64,000 bases of DNA from Kineothrix sp. MB12-C1 (lineage in GTDB: Bacteria; Bacillota; Clostridia; Lachnospirales; Lachnospiraceae). The DNA is taken from contig NZ_CP132957.1 in NCBI RefSeq assembly GCF_030863805.1, forward strand, positions 2,170,001-2,234,000, read 5' to 3'. A program made the position numbers and the translations under genes. The notes beneath the pieces are model-generated. The model had not been told where the DNA came from, made no database searches, and saw only the letters and a program-made list of their open reading frames with translations. Positions 32,178-41,348 of this stretch are shown piece by piece (position 1 is the first letter of the stretch; each line of letters starts with the position of its first letter).

Positions 32178-33794
32178 ATGAAAAATAAACTTAATTTAAG
32201 AGGTAAGCTCCAAACGTTTTCAGGAGCAATGATGGTACCGGTTATCCTTTTGGTTATTGTTGGTTTTTACGTTGGTATAGGAAGTGCTTTTACTAACTAC
32301 ATTATTCCAAAAGGCAATATAATACATACTGTTTTCGACATGTTTTCAGGTGTTGGTTTTATGATTATGGGATACCTTCCGCTTTGGTTTGCGGTGGGCG
32401 TTGCATTTACCCTTTCTAAAAAGGAAAAAGGATGGGGTGCGTTAGGCGGTTTGTTTTTACTGTTTGCATTTAATAAGGGAATATCAGTTTATGCAGGGTC
32501 TATGGGATGGGATGAGACATCAACAGCAGTAGACAGCCTTCTCGCAATAGGATATTCTCAGATGGATGCTTTGAACTTCAACTCTCTTTGGTCCAATGTT
32601 GCAGGGATATTCACATTTGATATGGGTATCTTCAGCGGTTTGATTTGTGGATTGGTTGCAGCATGGGCGAATAACAAATGGAATGAGAAAGAGCTTCCGA
32701 TGATGTTCTCTTTCTTCTCCGGCACGAAATTCGTCATTCTGATGCTGTCATTAATATCTGTGCCGATGGCGATTGTCACATATTATGTATGGCCGGTGAT
32801 TGCGGATGGATTACACTTTTTGACCAGCTTCATTACTTCTTCGGGATTAGTAGGAACCTTTGTATTCGGTACATTGGATAAACTGTTACTTCCATTTGGA
32901 ATTCACCATCTCATTGCTTTCCCGCTTGAATACACCCGTGTAGGCGGTACAATGATGATTGATGGAACGCTTTTCGAAGGTGTAAGAAATATTATGGTTG
33001 GACAGTCAGGTTCTGCTGAAGCAGCAGGATATATTACGAGAAACTTTACCACAGGACGAGTTTTATTCCAGATCGCCGGTCTTCCGGGTGCTGCTTGTGC
33101 AATTTATGCTACTGCCAGAAAGGAAAATAGAAAGAAAGTTCTCTCTATCGTTCTTCCTGCCGTAGTAACAATAATGATGGTAGGTATTTCCGAGCCTATC
33201 GAATATACCTTCTTGTTTATCGCTCCTGCTCTTTACTTTGGTGTTTATGCACCTCTTTGCGGTCTTTCTTATGTTATCGCAGAGTTGACAGCGGTATCCA
33301 TTAACGGTAATGCGTTGCTATTTATGATACCGAATCTTTTCCAGCCTCAAAAGGTTCATGCAATGTCACTCATTTATTTACTGCCTCTTACGTTTGCCGT
33401 TTATTTCTTCGTATTCAGATTCTTTATTATGAAGTTCAACTTGAAGACACCGGGACGTGAAGCAGCGAACCAGGAAATCAAATTCATGAGTAAGAAGGAA
33501 TATAATGAGATAAAGAATGCGGAAAAGGAAGCGTCAACCGAAGGTGAGAGTCTTCCTGAAAGAATTGTAGAAGCATTCGGAGGTGCTGATAATATTGTGG
33601 AAGTATCTTGCTGTGCGACTCGTCTGCGCGTTACGGTAAAGGATAAAACCGGGGTTGTGGATGACAATATATGGAAGAATGATTTGGAAGCATTAGGTGT
33701 TGTGAAGAATAACACAAATTATCAGATTATTTACGGCACACGTGTTACGACCTTAACCACAAAGGTAAGAGATGTGCTCGACAAAAATGAATGA
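32178..33794 (+). CDS. PTS permease EIICB, glucose family
   Basis: A 538-residue phosphotransferase permease. Residues 1-430 are the membrane-spanning EIIC with about ten helices and the signature GISEPIEYTFLF; FGIHHLIAFPLEYT lies mid-domain. A linker (about 440-462) joins the EIIB domain, whose phosphorylated cysteine is C479 in SCCATRLRV (C-x-TRLR motif). No EIIA is fused, so a general EIIA-Glc-type protein must serve it. Related to MalX and N-acetylglucosamine or glucose permeases; substrate is not decidable. It heads a group with an M20 peptidase, an epimerase-like enzyme and a PRD regulator, suggesting uptake of a specific sugar or glycoconjugate. Confidence 0.92.
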   Translation: MKNKLNLRGKLQTFSGAMMVPVILLVIVGFYVGIGSAFTNYIIPKGNIIHTVFDMFSGVGFMIMGYLPLWFAVGVAFTLSKKEKGWGALGGLFLLFAFNKGISVYAGSMGWDETSTAVDSLLAIGYSQMDALNFNSLWSNVAGIFTFDMGIFSGLICGLVAAWANNKWNEKELPMMFSFFSGTKFVILMLSLISVPMAIVTYYVWPVIADGLHFLTSFITSSGLVGTFVFGTLDKLLLPFGIHHLIAFPLEYTRVGGTMMIDGTLFEGVRNIMVGQSGSAEAAGYITRNFTTGRVLFQIAGLPGAACAIYATARKENRKKVLSIVLPAVVTIMMVGISEPIEYTFLFIAPALYFGVYAPLCGLSYVIAELTAVSINGNALLFMIPNLFQPQKVHAMSLIYLLPLTFAVYFFVFRFFIMKFNLKTPGREAANQEIKFMSKKEYNEIKNAEKEASTEGESLPERIVEAFGGADNIVEVSCCATRLRVTVKDKTGVVDDNIWKNDLEALGVVKNNTNYQIIYGTRVTTLTTKVRDVLDKNE

Positions 33795-33846
33795 CATCAT
33801 AATTTCATTGATTACCAAGGTCAATGAATAAAATATTTCCCCTTGT

Positions 33847-33871
33847 TGAGTGGCAGAAAACCTGCCACTCA
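33847..33871 (+). terminator. Hairpin after the PTS gene
   Basis: A perfect 10-base inverted repeat TGAGTGGCAG/CTGCCACTCA (33847-33856/33862-33871), loop AAAAC. The T-run after it is weak (CATTCATTT), so it may be a partial terminator or an mRNA 3' stabiliser. The rest of the gap to 34055 is AT-rich without a gene. Confidence 0.55.
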
Positions 33872-34055
33872 CATTCATTTAATGTGGTGGAGCAGGTAAT
33901 TGCAAAACAGATAAGTTGTAAAAATTTCAGGCACAATAAATACAGATTGTGAAGAAAGATGGTAGGAAAGTTTTATAAATTGTGCATGAAATTATAACAG
34001 TTGATAAGTTTCGCAATCATCTAATGCGGTGGAGAAATGAAAGGAAGGCTGGAAC

Positions 34056-35480
34056 GTGGATTGGAAGAAGGATTTACAGAGGAGTTTGAAAAGCGGGTTA
34101 GTACGCCATAAGCATGAAATTCTTGAAGATATTGGGAAGCTGGTGGCAGTACCTTCAATGTATGAGAGCGAAACAGTTGCTGTCCATATGCCTTTTGGAA
34201 AGGAAGTCAGAAAGGCCTTCGACTGTATTATTGAGGTGGCGGAGAGATTTTCTTTGCACTGGGAGGACTTTGACGGATACGCATTACACGTGGATTATGG
34301 CGAAGGAGATGAGACACTGGGGATATTAGTACATGCCGATGTGGTGCCTTGCGAAAGTGTGGAGAAGTGGATATCTGATCCTTTTACTTTAAGTATAAGG
34401 GAAGGCTTTATGTATGGAAGAGGCGTTAACGATGATAAGTCTGTGATCATAGGGATGCTGTATATTATGGGACTGTTAAAAAAGGCCAATTATCAGCCTG
34501 TTAATAAGATAAGACTAATAATCGGGGGAGCGGAGGAGACGACGTGGGAATGCATGGATTATTATTTGAAAAAGAATGAACCTCCTCAGGTCTCTTTTTC
34601 TCCTGATTGTGATTTCCCTGTAGTAAATTGTGAGAAGGGGATGATCCGGGGAAAGTTCTCCAAAAAATATGATAAGCCGGAAGGAAAGAGTACAGCAATT
34701 CATCAGTTGTTGAGATTGAAATCACAGATAAATTATGGCTATATTCTGCACCGGCTGGAGGTAGTAATTCGTACGGATGATGTATCTGCTATTAGGAGGA
34801 AGGCCGTTCATGCCGCTGAAGCGATTTGCGAGGGAGGGATAGTGACCTTAGTTTATCTCTCAAAGGCGAATGTTTCCAGGAATCCCCATAAGGGGAACGA
34901 TGCATCTTACGGCTTGGTACAGGACTTTGGGGAATGTATGAATATAGATGATAATTTTCATGACATTCTGAAGCAAATAGGAAGGTGGTTCTATGCGAAG
35001 CCTTATGGAGAAGGCTTGGGAATTGTGCATCATCATCCGGAAACGGGAGACCTTACAGCAGCCCTTTGTTATCTTGTTTATCAGGAGGAGGAACTATCTG
35101 TGGGCTTTGATATTCGTTATCCGGTCGGTATCTCGGAGGAACATATTAAAAAGAGCCTTAAGGAAGAAGCGGATAAGGAAGGCTTTGACATGGATATCGT
35201 GCAGAAAAAGGATAGACTTTATGCGGCACCTGAAAGCAGCCTTGTCTGCACGCTGCTGGATGCCTATGAAGCAGTTATGGGAGAGCGTCCTTTTCCGGTG
35301 ACAAAGGGAGGAATCAGCTATTCAAGGGCTGTTCCCAGTTGCGTTGGCTTCGGTCCCAGTTTTCCGGGAGATGAACCGCATTCCCATGGGGAAAACGAGT
35401 GTATGAATATCGAGAAATATTTCAAGGCGTTGGATATATATGTAGAAGCAGTTGTACGATTGAGCACAACAATTCAGTAG
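34056..35480 (+). CDS. M20-family metallopeptidase (PepV-like)
   Basis: A 474-residue dinuclear zinc hydrolase. Start GTG 34056 (AAGGAAGG at 34041-34048). Motifs: H93-A-D95 in ILVHADVVP, GRGVNDDKS with D126/D127, E160-E161 in GGAEETTW, D in SPDCDFP, and the final histidine in GDEPHSHGENE. Size and lid domain match dipeptidase PepV. M20 enzymes near PTS genes often cleave N-acyl or aminoacyl groups of imported compounds, so it may process the PTS substrate; that is inference. Alternative: a general dipeptidase placed here by chance. Confidence 0.9.
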   Translation: MDWKKDLQRSLKSGLVRHKHEILEDIGKLVAVPSMYESETVAVHMPFGKEVRKAFDCIIEVAERFSLHWEDFDGYALHVDYGEGDETLGILVHADVVPCESVEKWISDPFTLSIREGFMYGRGVNDDKSVIIGMLYIMGLLKKANYQPVNKIRLIIGGAEETTWECMDYYLKKNEPPQVSFSPDCDFPVVNCEKGMIRGKFSKKYDKPEGKSTAIHQLLRLKSQINYGYILHRLEVVIRTDDVSAIRRKAVHAAEAICEGGIVTLVYLSKANVSRNPHKGNDASYGLVQDFGECMNIDDNFHDILKQIGRWFYAKPYGEGLGIVHHHPETGDLTAALCYLVYQEEELSVGFDIRYPVGISEEHIKKSLKEEADKEGFDMDIVQKKDRLYAAPESSLVCTLLDAYEAVMGERPFPVTKGGISYSRAVPSCVGFGPSFPGDEPHSHGENECMNIEKYFKALDIYVEAVVRLSTTIQ

Positions 35481-35510
35481 GACTGCGCATTTACTGCGCA
35501 GACGGTAAGA
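35479..35510 (+). repeat. Partial hairpin repeat (first-stem type)
   Basis: GACTGCGCATTTACTGCGCA followed by GACGGTAAGA closely matches the first stem of the 123-base repeats; the second and third stems are missing here. It overlaps the stop codon region of the M20 gene and lies about 185 bases before the full copy at 35694. Confidence 0.7.
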
Positions 35511-35693
35511 GTACGTGAATTATTTACAAATTGCCACTAAGAAAAGGCAAGTTTTGAGCATACCGCCCGCATTGACGCAGAGTACGGTTTTGTGTAATAT
35601 TGAATACATAAAGACAGCTCAATTGTCTATAAAATAAAGCCAAATGTTACTTATTACTCAGGTAAGTATGTAAGAAGATCAGTAATTATTCAG

Positions 35694-35816
35694 CAGGTCT
35701 GCGCATTTACTGCGCTGACCGTAAGATAACGTGGAATGGCAAGTAAAAATCCCATCACCGAAGGTCATTTTAATGGATTTTTACATGTAACTGTGAGGGT
35801 ACTGAACAGTTACGAA
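35694..35816 (+). repeat. Three-hairpin dispersed repeat, copy B
   Basis: The second full copy, same length and orientation as 28602-28724, with three potential stems preserved. It lies in the 385-base gap between the M20 gene and the epimerase-like gene, which contains no gene. Confidence 0.8.
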
Positions 35817-35865
35817 GATCATAAGATTTGCATTTATTAAAAATTAGAATCAGGAGGATAAGATT

Positions 35866-36582
35866 ATGAAACACATTAAAATTGCAGCAGGTTTAGCACA
35901 TGTTAACTATGGACATATCGCAGGAGTGGTAAAGGAGGCAATGGATGCCGGAGCAGACTATGTTCATTCCGATGCAGCTGATATGTATAATCTGAGAAAT
36001 CAACAGCTTATGGGAGGACATCAGATTATTGACGGAATTCGCCCCATAACGGATAAAATGATTGAATGCCATATTTATACAGTAGAGTGTGATAGATTGT
36101 TTATTGAGAAATTAGCGAAGGTAGGATGTAATATGCTGATACTTCCTGCAGAGCAGTTCCTTGGAGCACCGCTCGCTTACATTATGAACTATTGCAGAGA
36201 GTTTGGAATGAAGGTAGGTCTGACCGTCGGATGTTACACTCCCTTATGTTTTGTAGATGAAGCTATTTATGATATCGACCGTTTACATATCGTGACACAT
36301 GGTGTGGATGAAACGGATGGTCAGGACAATTGGGGCTGGAGAAAAAGCTCGTTAGATATGGTTAGAAGAGCGAGGAAGATGATTGATGAGAAGAATCCCA
36401 GATGTGAATTAGCAATTGACGGAGGTCTACGCCACGACAATATGGAGAAACTGATCGAGTGCAACCCGGATGTTATCGTTCTTTCCTCAGCTATTTTCAA
36501 GGATGAAGACGGAATCACAGCAGGAGTTCAAAAGTGCAGAAAGGCAATTGATGAGGCCGCTGCGAAGTTTGGATTGGAGTAA
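35866..36582 (+). CDS. Ribulose-phosphate 3-epimerase-like TIM-barrel enzyme
   Basis: A 238-residue protein with the half-barrel pattern of the RPE family: IKIAAGLAHVNYGHIAGVV, then DAGADYVHSDAADMYN (in place of the usual HxDxMDG), VGCNMLILPAEQF, and the phosphate-binding end ELAIDGGLRHDNMEKLIEC with VIVLSSAIF. The second catalytic aspartate is the D of AIDGG. Divergence in the first motif suggests a specialised sugar-phosphate epimerase (allulose-6-phosphate or similar) rather than housekeeping Rpe. AGGAGGATAAG precedes ATG 35866. Neighbours (PTS permease, aldolase) fit carbohydrate catabolism. Confidence 0.8.
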   Translation: MKHIKIAAGLAHVNYGHIAGVVKEAMDAGADYVHSDAADMYNLRNQQLMGGHQIIDGIRPITDKMIECHIYTVECDRLFIEKLAKVGCNMLILPAEQFLGAPLAYIMNYCREFGMKVGLTVGCYTPLCFVDEAIYDIDRLHIVTHGVDETDGQDNWGWRKSSLDMVRRARKMIDEKNPRCELAIDGGLRHDNMEKLIECNPDVIVLSSAIFKDEDGITAGVQKCRKAIDEAAAKFGLE

Positions 36583-36617
36583 TGGGGGCAAAATATTGAG
36601 GAGCAGTTCATAAATAC

Positions 36618-37214
36618 ATGAAAGAAAGAATAACGGATTATATATTAATTACCATGTCCGGCATGCTTATGGCATGTGCCGTAAATTTCTTCTTTGCGGA
36701 GCATACATTGGCACCGGGCGGAATAACAGGCATGTCTATTATAGTAAATGCTCTTACAAAGATACCGATGTCCTATGTTTCCCTTGGCATTTCAGTTCCC
36801 CTTCTCGTTATGGGAATCGTCTTTCTCGGAAAAAGCTTTGGAATTAAGACATTGTACATTACCTTCACCACCCCGTTGTTTCTGAAGATCATACCGGTAA
36901 CGCATGTGACCGACAATCTGTTCATAGCGGCGATTGTGGGAGGATTGTTGGTAGGGGCCGGAATCGGAATAGCTTTAACGAGGGACTGTGCGACCGGAGG
37001 GACCGACTTAATGGCTTTGCTGATTCGAAAGATAATTAAGTTCTTAAAGCTGCCTGCTATCTTATTCATATTGGACGGAACGGTTGTTATCCTTTCCGGA
37101 ATTATAAGCCGGGATTATAAAGTAGCGATTTTCTCCTTGTTCTCTTTGCTTATCATCATACAGACTATTAACATCATAACATCGAAGTTCGGTGCAGTGA
37201 GGCGACCGGCATAA
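36618..37214 (+). CDS. YitT-family membrane protein, short form
   Basis: A 198-residue protein with five membrane helices. Characteristic YitT features are TLAPGGITGMSIIVNAL, the glycine-rich GGLLVGAGIGIAL and RDCATGGTDLMALLI. The usual family member has about 280 residues with a cytoplasmic DUF2179 domain at the end; here the protein stops after the membrane part (FGAVRRPA). Either a membrane-only variant or a truncated one. The function of the family is poorly known. GAGGAG at 36599-36604 precedes ATG 36618, and it follows the epimerase gene closely. Confidence 0.85.
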   Translation: MKERITDYILITMSGMLMACAVNFFFAEHTLAPGGITGMSIIVNALTKIPMSYVSLGISVPLLVMGIVFLGKSFGIKTLYITFTTPLFLKIIPVTHVTDNLFIAAIVGGLLVGAGIGIALTRDCATGGTDLMALLIRKIIKFLKLPAILFILDGTVVILSGIISRDYKVAIFSLFSLLIIIQTINIITSKFGAVRRPA

Positions 37215-37219
37215 TGAAG

Positions 37220-37258
37220 TAGCTAGCGGAATAAATAAAAGATTCCGCTAGCTATTTA
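37220..37258. terminator. Bidirectional terminator
   Basis: Perfect 13-base arms (37220-37232 and 37242-37254, TAGCTAGCGGAAT and complement), T/A-rich on both sides. It separates the convergent YitT and PRD-regulator genes. Confidence 0.85.
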
Positions 37259-38799
37259 TTAATAGTCAATGAATTTTTCTTGGAATATATCATCTTAATG
37301 ATGGACTTCAATCTTACAATATCCTGCTTGTTCAGGAGAGATGAGATATTAATGACCTCGATTTCAGCGTTGATTTTGAGCGGAACGGTCGTAATAATCA
37401 AGTCGATATCCTTTAAATCATCGCTGCTTACATAGGTGGAGGACTTCGTGTAAACGATATCCAATTCATTCATTTCGTGGCTGAGTTTATTTTTCAGAAG
37501 CTTCGCTTCCCCCCTGCTTCCGTGACAGATAACGATTGTCTTTAGTTTTTTCTTGGACCGATCAATAGCGGATGCTAAATGGAGAGTGATATATCCGATT
37601 TCATCATCGTTAATCTTATGAGATAGATGCTCCTCTAAGAGAAAAATAGAATCCTTAACGACCCGGAACGTATAAGGATAGTATTTTAGAATTTCTTCGA
37701 GAATCGGATTGGGTACAGTTAATCCATATCGCACACTGTTGATGGCCGGTTTCAGATGCATTGTTAAGGAATGGAATAATTCCTTGTCCTCACTTAAGGG
37801 GAGGAGTAAGGTATCGCCCCAATAAGCAATCAGCTTACGGGAAATATCCTCCGCTTCCAGAAGTTCCTCGGAACCTAAACTGCCTGAATCTGAGTTAGGG
37901 TCGGGGGTGCTGTCTGTTTTCGAGCATAGAATATGAAGGGCCAGATAATACACCTCATCCGGAGGAAGGACGATTCCGAAAACATCTTCGATATTAATGC
38001 TTAGTCTTTGGGCGATGGGAAGTTCTTTGGTACGATCGATCTTCTGCTTCGTATCATTGGGCAGGCGGATGTATTTCCCGATGGACATCCTCGTAACAGC
38101 TATGGAGATGTCTACCACAAAGGTAAGCAGAGCTTCATCTGTGAGATGATAGTCGATCAGCTCAGGGATGCTGAGAATAGTATTCTTTAGCTTTAAAATA
38201 TCCAAATTGGTCAATTTGCGGAAGAACTTCAAAGTATCAGAGGCAGGTGATGCCTCTTCATTCAGAATCGCCTGGAGCTCCAGGTACTGCCTGTGAGAGC
38301 AGATAAGGTAGGACATGGCATTTCGTATGTCATTTTCGCTGCCCTTTATTTCAATACCGTAATTGGTTCTCCTTATCAATTCTATATTATAATTTTGCAG
38401 CCATTCATCTGTAGTGAGCAAATCTTTGTGTATGGTGGCCCTGCTGACATAGAGATGGTTCGCAAGTTCCTTGATCCGAAGCTTAGAATCAGAGGAGAAT
38501 AATTTCGACAGAATATAATTCATCCGATCCTCAGGGGAATATTCCTGAACATTGTGAATCTTAGCGGTAATGTCATTCAGCACTTTCAGCTTAATGCTTT
38601 CATCTCCCCGAATAGCGATACCTACCCCGATTTTTTTATCTAAAGTGAGATCCAAATCTTTAATCCAAGGCTCCAATATTAATAAATCATTTCTTACGGT
38701 CTTATTGCTGCAACCCAGGGAATGGGCGATATCAGTAACTGTTATATAGGCATTTTTACTGAGCAGCAACTCCGTTTCCTGTAATAATCTTTTATTCAT
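37252..38799 (-). CDS. PRD-containing transcriptional regulator (MtlR/BglG type)
   Basis: A 515-residue regulator. Two N-terminal helix-turn-helix regions (about 15-45, ITVTDIAHSLGCSNKTVRND; and 107-135, IKELANHLYVSRATIHKD) mean it binds DNA rather than RNA. Two PTS regulation domains follow (about 195-300 and 315-420) with the phosphorylatable histidines LALHIL and ITLHLAS. The end is an EIIB-like domain starting IVICHGSRGEAKLL, where the usual cysteine position reads CHGSRG. There is no EIIA-like tail as in full MtlR/LicR. Likely activator of the neighbouring PTS or dehydrogenase genes, controlled by phosphorylation. It faces away from the dehydrogenase gene across a 476-base gap. Confidence 0.9.
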   Translation of the reverse strand: MNKRLLQETELLLSKNAYITVTDIAHSLGCSNKTVRNDLLILEPWIKDLDLTLDKKIGVGIAIRGDESIKLKVLNDITAKIHNVQEYSPEDRMNYILSKLFSSDSKLRIKELANHLYVSRATIHKDLLTTDEWLQNYNIELIRRTNYGIEIKGSENDIRNAMSYLICSHRQYLELQAILNEEASPASDTLKFFRKLTNLDILKLKNTILSIPELIDYHLTDEALLTFVVDISIAVTRMSIGKYIRLPNDTKQKIDRTKELPIAQRLSINIEDVFGIVLPPDEVYYLALHILCSKTDSTPDPNSDSGSLGSEELLEAEDISRKLIAYWGDTLLLPLSEDKELFHSLTMHLKPAINSVRYGLTVPNPILEEILKYYPYTFRVVKDSIFLLEEHLSHKINDDEIGYITLHLASAIDRSKKKLKTIVICHGSRGEAKLLKNKLSHEMNELDIVYTKSSTYVSSDDLKDIDLIITTVPLKINAEIEVINISSLLNKQDIVRLKSIIKMIYSKKNSLTINK

Positions 38800-39275
38800 C
38801 GCTGTGTTACACTCCTTCTAAGGTCAAAAGACCATGAAAAATATGACTTCGGGACCCTGATATCATATAATTGCCACATTAATAGTAAAATAGGATTCGG
38901 AATAGATTTCTTACAATTTCTGTAATAATAAGGATTTTCTTTAATTATATCAGAATTATTCACATATTGCCATATGATTTAGCTATATTTAGTTACTGTC
39001 TGTAAGGTTGAAAGGGAAGCGGGAGAAAGATATAATTATAACAGTTCAGCCATCAACATCGCGAAGTGTTTTTGTGAGCGAAGATCACAGAAAGCCCGAG
39101 TTTAACAAGCGCGAAATACTGCATAGCAGCATTTCTGTGCACAAATTGTTGCTAGGAAGCCGTAGGCTGAATAGTAACATATAATTATTGTAACTGTTCA
39201 GTACCCTCACAGTTACAATAATCGAAAGAAAGCATAGTTGCGCCCGGCAAGGATGCGCAAAGAGAGGAGAAATTT
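38800..39275. other. Divergent regulatory region with structured element
   Basis: No gene. It contains a TTACA-N5-TGTAA repeat (38911-38925), a possible operator, then a structured block 39040-39178: TTCAGCC (39045) pairs with GGCTGAA (39165) and the block is flanked by a direct repeat of ATATAATTAT (39030-39039 and 39179-39188). An inverted copy of the third hairpin of the dispersed repeat lies at 39190-39216. Confidence 0.55.
39190..39216 (-). repeat. Inverted copy of the third-stem hairpin repeat
   Basis: This 27-base sequence is the exact reverse complement of the third stem at 35786-35812, reading GTAACTGT, an 11-base loop, ACAGTTAC. The same hairpin occurs just after the following gene at 40424-40450. 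Confidence 0.8.
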
Positions 39276-40427
39276 ATGATTCAATATTATCAGCCATCAA
39301 AAATTATGTTCGGACAGGGGGAGTTACGAAGATTGCCTCTGATTGCAGCGGAATACGGAAGAAAATGCCTTTTGGTCACAACACCTCATGTTGAGCCTCT
39401 CGATAAGCTTTTTAACAAGGTAAAGGAATTATTGTCCTCCGCGGATATTCAGGTAATACATTTTGATAAGGTTCTGCCTAATCCCACGGTAGAGATAGTG
39501 GATGAAGGACATGCTGCGGCCAGAGAAGGAGAAGTTGACTTCATATTGGCAGTAGGAGGAGGTTCCAGTATTGATACGGCGAAGATCATTGCACTGACCT
39601 ATGGATTGCCCGCTATCAATTGGGATAATTTGTTGGAGGACTACTCTGATCCGTTTGCGAATTATAGTCCGCTGAGTAATAAAGAGTTACCCCTGCTTGC
39701 AATACCTACAACCTCTGGTACCGGAAGTCAGGTAACACAGGCAGCGGTTATTACAAGAGGAACGGAGAAGATTACGGTCTTTCATCAGAATAACTTCGCA
39801 AAGGAGTGTATTATAGATCCGGAATTGATGACAACCCTTCCTGTGAGAATAACGGCAGCGACCGGGTTCGATGCTTTTACCCATGCATTCGAAAGTTATA
39901 TCAATAAAAGAGCATCGGAATTCACGGAGATACAGAGCTTAAAAGCGATGGAGCTGGTTATCAACTTTCTTCCCAAAGCGATGGAGGAAGGGCAAAATAT
40001 CGAATATAGGAGTAAGTTGGCAATTGCCGATACGCTTGCCGGATGCAGCTTATCTAATTCAGGCGCCTCCGCGCCTCATCCCCTTAGCGAGATCATCGGA
40101 GGCATTACCAACATACCTCATGGGGAAGCCCTTGCAGTTGTTTTCCCGGCATTTGTACAGAAAGCATGGAAGGATAATGTTACGAAGTTTGCAAAAGTAG
40201 CCTGTCTGTTTAATGAGGAACTGGAAAGTGTGGAAGAAGAAGCGGCGGCGGAAGCACTGTATGATGAAATAGTAGTATTTTTGAAAAAGATTGGGTTGTA
40301 TAAGAAACTGGGAGAATTCAATATTACAGAAGAACAGAGTAAGATTATTATGGAGAATCCGGTTTTAGGATTTTTGCCCTTTGGAGATAAGGAATGGCTG
40401 CAGGATATTTTGAGAAACTCAATATAA
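39276..40427 (+). CDS. Iron-containing alcohol dehydrogenase
   Basis: A 383-residue NAD(P)-dependent dehydrogenase of the group III Fe-ADH family. Nucleotide-binding GGGSSIDTAK at 94-103; metal ligands D199 and H203 (GFDAFTHAFESY), H268 (SAPHPLSE) and H282 (IPHGEALA). Length is typical. Substrates of the family include short alcohols, lactaldehyde and propanediol, and sugar alcohols. AGAGGAGAAA precedes ATG 39276. Flanked on both sides by third-stem hairpin repeats. The following phosphatase and aldolase genes suggest a role in sugar-phosphate breakdown. Confidence 0.93.
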   Translation: MIQYYQPSKIMFGQGELRRLPLIAAEYGRKCLLVTTPHVEPLDKLFNKVKELLSSADIQVIHFDKVLPNPTVEIVDEGHAAAREGEVDFILAVGGGSSIDTAKIIALTYGLPAINWDNLLEDYSDPFANYSPLSNKELPLLAIPTTSGTGSQVTQAAVITRGTEKITVFHQNNFAKECIIDPELMTTLPVRITAATGFDAFTHAFESYINKRASEFTEIQSLKAMELVINFLPKAMEEGQNIEYRSKLAIADTLAGCSLSNSGASAPHPLSEIIGGITNIPHGEALAVVFPAFVQKAWKDNVTKFAKVACLFNEELESVEEEAAAEALYDEIVVFLKKIGLYKKLGEFNITEEQSKIIMENPVLGFLPFGDKEWLQDILRNSI

Positions 40428-40450
40428 CTGTGAGGGTACTGAACAGTTGC
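40424..40450 (+). repeat. Third-stem hairpin repeat overlapping the dehydrogenase stop
   Basis: ATAACTGTGAGGGTACTGAA followed by CAGTTGC; one arm base changed compared with the 39190 copy. The TAA stop codon of the dehydrogenase is part of the left arm. It may act as a terminator or stabiliser, although no T-run follows directly. Confidence 0.7.
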
Positions 40451-40505
40451 AGCTCATTTTAATGAAAGAGAGAATTCCAGACTTTGAAAGGAGGATGGTT
40501 ATAGT

Positions 40506-41348
40506 ATGATTAAATTGGTTTGTATCGATATGGACGGAACTTTACTTGATGATAATTTCTCCATACCGCAAGAGAACATAGAGGTACTTAGAAGGGCGGT
40601 GGATGAGGGAATAGAGATTGCACTCGTCTCAGGCAGGCCGTTCAATATCGCAAGATATTTCGCGGATTTAATCCATCCCAAGGTGCGTGCCATTGGGACG
40701 AACGGTACTTATTTCAGATACAATGAGATCATATATAAAAAGCATCTGAATAGGGAACAGATTGAACGGATTTATGAAGTTGCTGCTAAACATGACTTGG
40801 TTCTTCACCTTAAAGGGCATAATAAAGTAATCAGTAACACACCAATAGAAGAAGATCATGTCTATAAAAAGACCAATGTAGTGCTTAAGGACGAGGATCG
40901 GATTCAATTTGTGGAAGGGGCCTCACGGGAACGGGCATTGGATGCGGAAAAGGGCGACATTTATAAAGCATTGGTTTTCCGGATGGATAAGAAGCTCAAA
41001 GAGAATCTGTTACAAGCTAAACACGAATTAAAGCAAAATGAGGACTTGGAAGTGGTAAGCTCTCATCCGTGTAATTTTGAAGTGATGACAGCCGGTACAT
41101 CTAAGGCGGAAGCGATAAGAGAGTTAAGCTCTTACCTCGGGATTATGCGAAATGAAGTTATGTGTATCGGAGATAATGAAAATGATATTTCTATGATTCA
41201 GTACGGTGCTCTTGGCGTTGCTATGGGTAATGGTACGGAAGAAATCAAGGCGGCGGCAGCCTACATTACGGATACCAATGTAAATGCCGGAGTTGCTAAA
41301 GCGATCCTCAAGTTCGTATTAGAGAAAAATATGGAGGAAGATAGATGA
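40506..41348 (+). CDS. Cof-type HAD-family sugar-phosphate phosphatase
   Basis: A 280-residue hydrolase. HAD motifs: DMDGTLLDD (motif I, nucleophile D8), ALVSGRPFN (motif II), the K in motif III region, and GDNENDISMI (motif IV). The Cof cap domain lies between. It dephosphorylates small sugar or cofactor phosphates. AAAGGAGGA at 40487-40495 precedes ATG. It overlaps the aldolase gene by 4 bases (ATGA), so the two are coupled and likely act in one pathway. Confidence 0.92.
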   Translation: MIKLVCIDMDGTLLDDNFSIPQENIEVLRRAVDEGIEIALVSGRPFNIARYFADLIHPKVRAIGTNGTYFRYNEIIYKKHLNREQIERIYEVAAKHDLVLHLKGHNKVISNTPIEEDHVYKKTNVVLKDEDRIQFVEGASRERALDAEKGDIYKALVFRMDKKLKENLLQAKHELKQNEDLEVVSSHPCNFEVMTAGTSKAEAIRELSSYLGIMRNEVMCIGDNENDISMIQYGALGVAMGNGTEEIKAAAAYITDTNVNAGVAKAILKFVLEKNMEEDR

